Assembly (NCBI GenBank): GCA_036874045.1
Contig: CM072335.1
Location: 12,606,001 to 12,670,000 of the forward strand
DNA from: Cymodocea nodosa
Taxonomy: Eukaryota; Streptophyta; Magnoliopsida; Alismatales; Cymodoceaceae
Length of the DNA: 64,000 nucleotides
Direction of reading: 5' to 3'
Positions 49,501 to 61,500 of this stretch are shown piece by piece. The notes beneath the pieces were generated by a model, which was not told the origin of the DNA, made no database searches, and worked only from the letters and a program-made list of their open reading frames with translations. Numbering within the stretch: position 1 is the stretch's first letter; every line of letters starts with the position of its first letter. The translations under genes and the position numbers were made by a program.

Positions 49501-52500
49501 AAATCAAATAGACTAGACATGTAAGCAAAACAAATATAATCTCAACAAACTAAATTCAGAAGAAATAAAAACCAGATGAAAGAAAAACACACGGTAGAAT
49601 TAAAATTAAATCCAAAAGAAAATAACTAGTAATATTGTTGTCATTGTCTATCATCTTTTAACTAGGAGGGAGACTGTTAAGATACCTCAAGTTTATGCTT
49701 TTAGGTTTACCTCAAAACAGGTTTTCTCTCTCTGTTTAGTGATGAAGATTAGATTCTATCTTTTATATTATCTTTTTTAGAATATGGTTTACATACACCT
49801 TGTGTCTATGAAAATAATCCAAAACAAGGGCTTTCAAGTACACATTTGGTATTATTTTTTAAAAAAAATTTCCAACCCTTTGAGAAAACTAAATCTTTAT
49901 ATTCTTAGGCTTTCTTAATTACTTATGTAACAAGTTTTAGGTTAATGATTCTCAATTCAGTTGACTCTAAGACACTAGGTATTAAGACACTCTTATGATT
50001 AAGGTGTATTTACACCTACTATTAAACACCTACTTTTGTAAGAACTTTGGAGTTAACTGTGTTTGGGTGGGAGCAGAACCAGGATGGGTGACTATTTAGG
50101 AAGTTCTCGTGTAATGTCTATAGGTAGTAGTGTTGGCTTTGCTCAAATGTTGGTAAGTTATAAGTGTGTGCATCACTTACCTAATTCACGTGTCAACATT
50201 GCAGACTTTGCCTTAGTCAGTAATCTCAATCGAGTTGGTAAATAAGGCCACTTAGGATATCTCCAACTAGTTGAGAATCTTTACGAGATAAAGTACACGA
50301 TACTCGGAGAAATCTACCATGTTGGGGCCTAACAAGGCCTCCTACAATAAAAAAAAAGACACTCTTATGACTTAATTACTTAAGCAATTAGGGCTACAAT
50401 CACAGGAATTTATTTCTCCCCTCTTATTATTCTAAGTTTTAGACCTTTAATCACCTTTTTATGTGAATATCTAATCCTTTCTGAGGCATGATTACCTAAT
50501 TACTTGGTGGTTGTAAGATTTTAGGTTCAAAATAATTTATTCATTACTTTTAGGACAATCCAGGTGTGTTACTTGAGTAAACATTTCTATTTTTTATTAT
50601 GTTTTAAAAACTAAAATACTATAGGTACTCTCTACTTTCCTTAATCAAGAATTAACGTGTAAGTGCAAATAAGGTATATATGAACTAAATAATAATTTAG
50701 ATAATGTTATCCTTTAGAATTCATTTCACTCTAGGGTTTTGAAAGATAATCCTATTATTGGATTCACCTTAGAACTTCAACTAAGGGTCACTCATCTATC
50801 CCTAACTAGTTAAATCTATTAATGACAACTAACATATATTTTTACTTTAAAATATAAGTAAAAACATTTCAAACATTAAAAGGAATAAATAAACCCCCCT
50901 CCCCCAAAATAAGCAGTGTTTTAAAATAATTTTAACTTATATAAACTTATGTTGAAAATAATCCAGAAAACAATTTAGAAAAAATTAGGTCCGTTTTATC
51001 TAAACGGTATACGGAAAATCAAATTTCAGTAAATCTATATACTAAAAACAGCAAGCCAGTTTATATGTCAGTATGTTGGAAACCAGTTTTTTAAAAATTC
51101 TGTACTGAAAATGGTATTTCAATTTTCAGATCTGTATGTCGATTCTGACAGATCAATAAAAATTGTAACAAAACTAATGAAAATAAATAATTTGATTTAC
51201 CAAGAAATTTTAATATGCAGATCAATAACAAATAAATGCAGTAAAACAAAAACATATTCATAGAATATTTGCTGGGAATTATAATAGATTTTCAAATTAA
51301 TTCAATAAAGATTTAAGAACCAATTTCATCTTGGAATGAGTTTTAAAACATGACACAAATGAACTTTTAGTTACCTAAACATATGATTTAGATTTTTTAA
51401 CAATAAAGACATCTTTTCCATCAAGATAATTTTTATTCAATTTATTTTCATACGGAACATAAGATTTCATCATCAGGATAAGACGTGCATGTGACTCGCA
51501 ATGATGCAGTGTTTAAGAAGGATTCAGTTGTGTGTAGTTTTACCCTTTATAATAAATGGAGATGCTGTTCTAAGATTCAGACCTTTATCCTGCCAATCAT
51601 AATGGAATGACCTTACTATTATGCTAAGGTTCCTCTAATTTAGGAAATAAAAGGTAAAATCTAACTCTTTATAAAAATAAATGTGATGAGATTTTAATAG
51701 GTTTCTTTTTTTTGGAAAAAGGTCTAAGCATAAGCATAAGTTCATAAGGTATTTTAGAAAACAAAAAGGCAAAATTAAGTTTTTTTTTTAACAAGAATAG
51801 TATGGATAAAATAATAGAGATTTCGCTTAAGTGCTTGTTGGATGACATGAAACATTTGCTGCATCCCTTTTATACGTGGTGCTTTTTCCCTTTCTATTTT
51901 GGTTGATCATAGCCTTCTTTTTCCATTTTTATCTCCAGATACACTGATAGAAGGGCCAATGCAGTTCATCACTTCATGCAAGCATTGGAAATAGATCCGC
52001 TTCTATGGTCTGCATATGAGGAGTTATGTATACTTGGTTAGTGACAGTACTAAAAGAATCTTAATATTTGTTTACTGGTTACTTGGTTGTGGTACCTTGT
52101 ACATTGTCTTTAATTGAACTAGTCTTTATGACATACTCTACAATTAAACTCATTGATTTTTCAGGTGCTGCAGATGAAACACATGAATACTTTAATGATT
52201 CAGCTTCTCATCGTATAATGTTGCAGCATCAATTTGAGCACATTTCTCAAAACCTGCAGTGTGTCAGTGGTGACTGTAATGCAGCAGCTACAAAGATATT
52301 ATCATCTTCAGTGGATTTTAGTCCAAGGCAATCAAAACAATTGCATCCTAATAATCTTAAAGAGAACCCTTGTCATCCTCATGCAGTGCACCCAATCAAT
52401 TGCAGCAGTCATTCTAATATGTCATTATACAATACTCCTTCGCCTACTCATATGCAGGTGAGTTAATTATTAGTGGGTGACAAGGTAATCATATGATTTC

Positions 52501-55500
52501 TATGCAAGGGCATGTTTCATTCTTGAACATTTGGTTGATAATTGAACTCTCTCTTCACACACACACATACATACACATGTACACACATGCACATGGATGT
52601 GCATACATGCATGTATACAAACACATGCACACAAACACACACACATGCATGATAGGAGAAAGAAAAGGATTATCTATTTCTCATGAGAGTATGTATATAT
52701 AGCATATTGGATATGTAATGAACATCCAATTACCCTATCACAACTATGACCTCATTAAGCTATATAATAATAACCCCAACACTTTCCCACAAATTATCAT
52801 TCCTAACTTGGTACATAAATTCTTAAATACTCTTATACTTCATCCTTTGGTGATATTATAAGGCATAAGCTAAAAAACAATTTTATCAGGAAACAAGAGA
52901 AAATTAGCTTAAGCAGTTTGATTTCTACATAATACACCAATTCAATGGAGCAACTTGCTGATATTTTTATCAAAGGATTGGGTATTAATGCTTTTTAATC
53001 TTTATGTAACAAGTTGAGAATGATATATATTTATACACCAACTTGAGGGGAAAGTGATCTATGTATATACTTGTGTAAGTGGGTAAATGGATATCCTTTC
53101 ATCTAGAATCCATTCCCACATATATATTGTATTCCTTGCACTAATCTATGTCAATATTTGGCTCAACAGCTTGAGCCAATGTTGGTTGGTAGTGGTGAGG
53201 GTGGTGGACAAGATTTTTGGGTGGGGAATGTGTGGTGGTTGCCGTTGAGCCTTAGGTTTTTTCCTTGGCTCTAGTACCATGTGAAAGGGGAAGAAAAAAT
53301 TATCTATTATGAGAGAGTACATATGTCTGCATAGGTTGTTGGATATGTAATGGATATTCAATTACCCCATTGTAATTACGACCTCATTAAGCTTATCTAT
53401 ATATATGTATAGAGTGAGAGAGAATTAATCTAAGTTACCTCCAGAAGTATCAAATAAGTTGCTACTTCTAATTTATTTACAATACTAAAGGTTTCAAATC
53501 AAAAATCCAAACCAAGGGATTAAATTTATAACATAAAAAGCATATGCAAACAAAATTTCAAGTGAATCAGAGGTATCTATCATGTTCATCCAAAAGTGTG
53601 TATTTTAGAATGTTTTCAACACTTAATTTTGTAGTCATCTAATTAATAACATATAGTTATCAAAACTAATTGAAATTTAATTTATAGATATGATAAAGAC
53701 TAAAGAATATTGATCAATTTCAATGGTTTGAATCTTGATTTGTAACCTCTAATATTGAAAATAAATTGGAGTACCATCCCATTTGGTACTTCTTAAAGTA
53801 GCCTAGACTAACTATATATATATGTATATAAATGTAATCACAAGATAATTACATATAATTATATATATCTTTGTATACTTCTAGCTCTATTATTTCTTAA
53901 ATAACATTGAAATACATAAATAATCACAAGATAACTTCAAAATATGAAATATAAAATCCAAAGTATAAAATGTAGCACACATGATCTAAATATGTTCCAA
54001 ACAAGTTTGATATCGAAAGTTTTTACTTTACATGTGATAATAAGATTAAAAGTAATGTAATGGTTTCGAACATATAAAATATAATTATGAACTTTTCAGT
54101 AGTGTTTTTCAAAAATGGTAATTTATATTTTGGTAATACACTAATATGTATATTTTAGTAATATATATGATTATATATTTCAATAATTGTGTATATTTTA
54201 GTAGCATTCCATCAAAAAAGATGTATATTATTATGTTTTTCTCAGGGAAAAAAGCCTTTAAAAAACCCACCTACATCATGGATACTTTCTTGATCAATTA
54301 CCAGATCTGACAAGGATCCAGTCAGAACCCAAGACATGAAGCATGCGAAGGTCAATTCACTTCTAGGCATCTATGCACCTTAATAAGTATGCTGTATGGT
54401 GCATACACTATAGTCGCTACTAAACATGAAATGTACACTTGTATGATTTATATACATCATAGAACAAGGAATCAGAAGATTACCTTATTTATAAAACTCA
54501 CAAGATTACAAACTCGAAAGATCTTTAGCAATAATGAGAGATATATGATAATGAAGAAAAGAGGGGTCTACACAAGACATATGCCTAGCCATAAATAGGA
54601 CCAAGTCTCCCATCCACAAATTAAAATACAGAAATACTTTAGAGAAAACATAAATAAAGATGAGAACGATGTGCTAGCTATGTGGGAACACTAAGAGACT
54701 AGCCAAATCCATGCAATCAATTTGTTGCTTTTGATCATGTTGTCAAGAGAAGTGTTTAATCCTACCTGTTAGTGTTATATAGATCCATCTCTTGTATATA
54801 AATACCTGCATTTACCTTAATGAAATTAATCCCTTTTTTCCCTTACGTTTCTAACATGGTATTAGAGCACTGATTCCCCCGTGGAGGTTGCCAGCCCCCC
54901 CCCGTGGAAGCTCTCTCCCCTGTCGTGGACAGAAACGTGCGCGCTCCCCCTGGTGCCGCTTGCCCCCTGTCGTGGATAGACACGCGTGCCTGGACCCGTC
55001 TATGTGTTGTTGTCTGGAGGCCATCAAATGGACCCTGCTTGGTTCAATCAACCGTCACTTAAGGTGGTGATGTGATAGGCTACCGACAAATTGGTGGTTG
55101 TGCAGACGGTGGCTGCTGAATCCACTGAAGTTGCTGGAGGCAATTGTTCCAGTTCGTTGAATCTTGCTTGATTCTTGGAGTTTTTGGTTGTGATGGCTTT
55201 TCGAAATTCTTTGATCTAACCTATTGCTGGACCCTCTATGAAGCTCAATGATTTGAACTATCATAGTTGGTCTTTAAGTTTTCTCACCTTTATGGCAGCA
55301 CAAAGGAAAAGCAGCACTTGACTCAACCTCCTATTGATATCAAGGATCCCAGGTATGATGATTGGTTTGCTGATGATGCTATGGTGATTACTTGGCTAGA
55401 AAACAGTATGGAACCTATTATGGCTAAGGGAGTGATGATACTCCGACCGGCCAAACTCATTTGGGACACATTGAAGCAGATGTATGCAGAAGAGCGAAAT

Positions 55501-58500
55501 ATTTTAAAATTTTATGATGTGTATGAACAGATTTTCAACTTGAAAATGGGTAATCAGTTGGTTCAAGAATACTATAGGACTATTCGGTCTCTATTTGAGG
55601 AACTGAATGTGTTATAGTCTCCTACCACTGATTTGGTTACATTATAGAGATATAGGAATGACTTGCAGGTGGCTGCTTTCTTATCTGGTTTGCCTTAGGA
55701 GTTAGTGTCCTAGGTGTGTGGACATTTATTGGGAGGAGACACTACACCTGATTTGGGAACTGCATTTGCACGAGTCCTGCGTATCTCCAAGGCTGGAAAC
55801 ATGACAACTCCTATAGGTCAGGACAGTTCAGCGTTGGTTGTTAGAAGGGTTCAAGTGAGACAGAGTGTCCAGTAGTTTCTTATGACTACAGGAAGATGCA
55901 GGGTTTCTTGTACTCATTGTGAGAAGACCAATCACAAACCTGAAAAATGTTGGGAAAAGTTTGGTAAGCCTACTTGGGCGAGGAATGTGATTGATGTGCA
56001 TGATACTCCTAGTGGAGGAGGAGGCAACTCTGGGGAAGCGATAATGGTTATTTTTCAGCAGAAGCATGAGAGGTTGAAGCAGACTCAAGACTCTAGTTCT
56101 TCAACAGTTGCATCATTGGCTTCCACTTCTAGCATGACTGTGCGTACTAACGAGATACAACATTAGATTGTCGATTTAGGTGCATCTCAGCACATGACAA
56201 GTTGTCCACTCTTTTCTCACCTCAGGAAAATGTCCACCTTACAGAGTGTTATTGTGATTGATGGTTGCTCATGCCCTATATTTGGAAGCGGCACAGTTGA
56301 TGTCACTTCAGATATATGGCTTAAGAATATCTTATTTGTTCTCGATCTTTTTGTTAACCTATTATCTATTAGTGCTATAACTGTTCAGCTATCCTGTTTT
56401 GTGGCATTCTTTCCTTTTCATTGTACCTTTCAGGATCTGCGAACGAGGAGGAGAATTGGTTTGGGTCATAGGCGGGGCATTGGGGAGTATGTTCTCGGTT
56501 GTGATACACCTTCTAGTGGCCTTACAGTCTCACTGTCTTCTGCCACCGTCTCCTCTCTTATGGCATAGGCATCTTGGTCACCCGTCTATTTACAAGCTTC
56601 GTCAGGCGCTACCATGGATAGACGTTTCTGAGTTTGTCTGTGAGTCGTTTGAGTTGGGCAAACATAGTCGATCCCTCTCTCCTCATGTGTCGCTCACCAA
56701 GAGTCAGGTTATGTTTGATCTGGTTCACTGTAATGTGTGGGGTCCTAGTTGTGCTACCTCTTCTAATGGGTACTAGTATTATCTTATGCTAGTTGATGAG
56801 TTTTCCAGAGTTTGTTGGGTGTATCTGCTAAAAGATAGAAAAAATATTGTGGTTTTTGTTGAAAATTTTGTGAATGAAATTAATATCCAGTTCTCTATTA
56901 TCTTAAAGTGTCTTAGAACTGATAACACTCTTGAGTTTGTGAGTACTTAGTTTCAACACCTTTGTACTTTTCGTGGGATTATTCATCAAACGACATGTCC
57001 TCACACCTCTCGGTAGAATGGGGTGGCGGAGAGAAAACACTGTCATTTGTTGGATATTACTAGAACTTTTCTTCTTCACATGAGTGTTCCGAAATCCTTT
57101 TGGGCGGATGTTATTCTCACTACTGCTTACTTAGTGAATAGGATGCTATCTTCCCTCCTCGGAGGGGAGATTCCTTTACATCGCCTTTATCTTGAGTGTG
57201 AACTTTTCTCTCTCACCCTTAGGATGTTCGGGTGTACGACTTTTGTTCAAGATCTAAGACTTGGTCTTGATAAACTTGATGCAAGAGTTCTTAAATGTGT
57301 CTTTGTGGGATATTCCAGAACTCAAAAAAGGTATAGGTGTTTTCACCCTCCTACAAGAAGTTATTACACCTCCTTTAATGTCTCCTTTTTTGAGGACCAA
57401 CCTTATTTTATGTAAAGAATTGATACTTTCGTTGATCAGTCCTCCCTCAAGGTTCTAGGTCCTTATTCTACTCTTTGTGAGTTTGATGAGCTTGTGATTC
57501 CTACTATACCTAAGTCTCCTAGTGAGGGTGCCCAAAATGAAGAGAGTGAAGTAAGGCCACTGTAGGTGTATTAAAGGAGGTAACGAACTCAAGTTCAACC
57601 TATGGCTCCACCAAGCACTTCTTTAACTGTAGATTCTCCCACTACTGTTGATGATTTACCTATTGCCCTCTAGAAAGGCACACGCTCATGTACATAGCAT
57701 CCCATTTCTCAATTTGTTTCCTATGAGCATCTAACCTCTTCTTGTCGAACCTTTGCCTTGTCCATCATGTTTGAGAATGTTCCTAGGACATACTAGGAAG
57801 CTTTGTAATGCCCTGCTTAGAAGCAGGTCATGGATCAGGAGATGAAAGTCTTGTGGTCTCGTGGCATTTAGAAACTAGTTTCTCAGCCTGTTGATGCCAA
57901 CTTAGTTTCTTGCAAGTGGGTCTTCACTATGAAGTTTAGACTAGATGGGAAGGTAGAAAGATATAAGGCTCGGCTTGTTGTTAGAGGATTTACTCAGGAG
58001 TATGGGGTAGACTATGCAGAAACCTTTTCTCCTGTGGCTCGGTTGAACTCAATCAGGGTATTATTGTCAGTGGCGATCAACCAAGGGTGGGAACTTCACC
58101 AATTGGATGTAAAAAATGCTTTTATATACGGCGATTTAGTTGAGGAAGTATACATGACCCAACCTCCTAAGTATATTTCACAAGGTAAACATGTGGTTTG
58201 TAAATTAAAGAAGACAATTTATGGCCTTAAGCAAAGTCCACGTGCCTGGTTTGAGAAGTTGAGCAGTGTCCTTTTCTCTAGCGGCTTTAGAAGGTGCACA
58301 GTGGATCATTCGGTATTTATTTGCAGGTCTGACAGGGGGTATACCATTCTTGTTATATATGTTGATGACATCCTTCTTACTGGAGATGATTGTGTAGGGA
58401 TCAAGAGGACCAAGGACCACCTGGCCAAAGTCTTCGAAATCAAGGACTGGGGCGACCTGGATACTTTCTAGGTGTGGAGTTTACGTACTCCAAAGACAAG

Positions 58501-61500
58501 ATGGTTATCTCAACGAAAGTATGCTTTAGATTTGTTGGTAGAAACTAGCACCTTGGGGTGCAAACCTACATCTACTCCAATTAAACAAAATCTCTCCTTT
58601 TAGGACACGTCTACTAAGGAATTTTCTGATCCCAACAGGTATAGATGCCTTGTTGGGAAACTAATTTATCTTACTGTTACTAGGTCAGACATTACATACA
58701 TTGTGGGGTTGCTTAGCTAGTTTGCATCAGCCTAGAGTTGTGCATTGGGAAGGAGTTGAAAGAATTTTAGCATATATCAAAGGAACTCTAGGAAAATGAT
58801 TGGTGTATCAGAAACAATGCCATCTAGAAGTTGAAACCTTCTCTAATGCTGACTTTGCAGGTAACAAGGGCGACAGGAAGTCCACCTCAGGTTACTTAAC
58901 ATATATAGGAGGAAACTTGGTAACTTGGCGCAACAAGAAACAAAGTGTCATATCTTACTCTAGTGCAGAAGCTGAGTACAGGGCAATGAGACTTACAGAG
59001 TGTGAAATAGTTTGGCTTAGATCATTGTTGAATGAGCTTGGGGTAATGGTCAAAGTACTAATGGCGATATACTGCGATAATCAGGCTGCAATTTACATAG
59101 CCAAGAATGAGACCTTTCATGAGCGTACCAAGCACATTGAAGTCGATTACCACTACATTAGAAATCTAGTCACTAAAGGCATTATTCGTACTCCTTACAT
59201 TTCATTCAGTGAAGAACAAGCTGACATCTTGACCAAGGCTTTAAGTTGTAGGTCCTTTAACTCAATGTATGGCAAGCTAGAATTAGTTGATATATACTCT
59301 CCAGCTTGAGGAGGAGTGTTAGTGTTTTATGGATCCTTATATGGATCCATCTCTTGTATATAAATACCTACATCTACCTTAATGAAATTAATCCCTTTTT
59401 TCCCTTACATTTCTAACACTACCCATTAGAGTTTTACTAAGAACCATGAATCTTCACTTCAATGGGGTGGAATCTAGGTTGTAACGTGAGGGTGAAGCAT
59501 TCAAATGTTTGAAGAGGCAGCATATTGTTTTCTCTGTGTAGGATCGAATGATTACACAAGAGGGAGGTGAATTGTGTTTTTCAATAATTTCGATTATAAT
59601 TGAAACTTCAAAAATAAAAACAAGTCGATACATTATTTTGATTAAATCATTTTATTCAAGGTTTCAATTACAATATATAATTCAATTCTTCTTTGAAATT
59701 GTAGATGCTATTATATAACGATATCATGTTTCATCTAATCAATTTTATAACTACAAATAGAGAAAATTAATTTACAGAATTTAAAATATTTCTCCCTATT
59801 CGAGATTTTTTTTTTCTTCTGCAATTCTTCAGTGACAAATATCTGACTTTCTCTGCTTCATCGAATTTGTTTTCTTCTGATACTTCATATCTTCAGTGAC
59901 ATAAATCTGACTTTTTCTGCTTTACTGAATTTTTTTTCATCTAAGAGCTTTTTCCTAAAGAGGTGTTTTTGATCTTTGAAAATATATTTCGTTTGGTGTG
60001 TAGGGATAATTGATCAATAAGAATTCTATACCTTTTATACTATATATTCACTTCATGCATATCCTCCACGTTTAATCACTATCAGTTTTCCACTCTTCAC
60101 GTCTTCTCTTTTTCTTTCATTGAAATACACACATTCTGACTTATGTTTTCTTTTCAATTTTTTTTTAATCATCAATCCTAGATTTCTAAAAAATTTTCTG
60201 CAAAATAAACTTTTTTGTCCAAAATTTTTCATTAAATATAATAAGAAGTCGTGTTAATGTTAACTAAACGAGTAATATAAGTAGATTTATAACTTAACGT
60301 ATCTAACTCAACGAGTTTATCATGTGTCAAATCATGTGACAAGTATTGTAGTTAACTTAACGAACTAAGTTCGTAGTGTTACGTTAACTCAACAAACTAA
60401 GTTCGTGGTGTTACGTTAACTTAACGAACTAACTTCGTGCATATCCTCCACGTTTAATCACTATCAGTTTTCCACTTTTCACGTCTTCTCTTTTTCTTTC
60501 ATTGAAATACACACATTCTGACTTATGTTTTCTTTTCAATTTTTTTTTAATCATCAATCCTAGATTTCTAAAAAATTTTCTGCAAAATAAACTTTTTTGT
60601 CCAAAATTTTTCATTAAATATAATAAGAAGTCGTGTTAATGTTAACTAAACGAGTAATATAAGTAGATTTATAACTTAACGTATCTAACTCAACGAGTTT
60701 ATCATGTGTCAAATCATGTGACAAGTACTGTATCAAACTAAGTTCGTGGTGTTACGTTAACTTAACGAACTAACTTCGTGATATTATGCTAATTTAACGA
60801 ACCAGCTTTATTTTGTTACAGATAACTCAATGAATCAGTAATAAACAAATATTTTTATAATAAAAATTTTACCACATGCAATAATAACAACTTTAAGTTT
60901 ATAATGTTAACCTAACGTATTGCCTTAATGCTCAATATAGCAATTCAACGCGTGTAGTTAGTATAATAATATTAACTTAATGAGTTAAACATGTGCAATT
61001 CATGTGATACAATATAACATTTGTAAACTTTAATTTCACCATATGTACAATACTAACTTAACGAGTTTGTTTCTTCATTTTGCTCTTTTACTTACTAACT
61101 TGAGTTCTCATGTGACCGATTTTAACCTTTAAGTCTATAACTCAATGAGTTCTCACGCGACGTATACAAATAACACATTAAGTCAATGAGTTGTCTAAAC
61201 GTGTACTGTTCATGATACAGAAAATATAACTTTAAAACATATCATGCTTTGCAATAAAAATATATGTTAACGTTTAGTTAAATGAAAAGTTAGTACAACG
61301 TAACGATTAGTTATTTAACTTAGTATAATTTTAGATCTATTACAGACAAATATTTATATCAGTAAACTTTTTCTATATTAATTGATGTTTTTAATTTACG
61401 TTCACAAACAATAATAATTGAGAAAATATGATTATATCCGTTTATCACATATCATCAAAACAAAATACTCAACACTCTAGATGCTTAAATATCGAAAAAT

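Larger units (their letters stand above)
54767..59418 (+). mobile_element. Short-LTR Copia element in intron 6, sense to the host gene
   Basis: End-to-end element of 4652 bp: LTRs 54767-54856 and 59317-59418, target duplication CTACC at 54762-54766 and 59419-59423, primer site TGGTATTAGAGC at 54857, polypurine tract CTTGAGGAGGAG before the 3' LTR. Plus-strand order: gag (55200-55900, zinc knuckle CTHCEKTNHKPEKC), protease (about 56165, DLGASQHM), pre-integrase WHRHLGHPSIYKL and integrase (56560-57420), RT (57780-58480, with LHQLDVKNAFIYGD and YVDDILLTGDD), RNase H (58800-59309, KSTSGYLTYIGGNLVTWRNK). The LTRs differ by about 5 percent plus one 12-bp length difference, younger than the other Copia copies. 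Several breaks; not whole. Confidence 0.88.

Noticed and set aside
50002-50120. Functional 5S rRNA gene
   Set aside because: The 5' half is strongly diverged, there is no T-run terminator at the 5S end, and the head continues into a poly(A)-tailed unit flanked by a target duplication.
49999-50355. Cassandra (5S-bearing TRIM) solo LTR
   Set aside because: The 15-bp target duplication and A-tail fit LINE-type insertion; no TG...CA ends with a 5-bp duplication and no primer site were found.
52493-52702. 69-codon ORF with His/Thr repeats
   Set aside because: It is the translation of the CA/CATA microsatellite.
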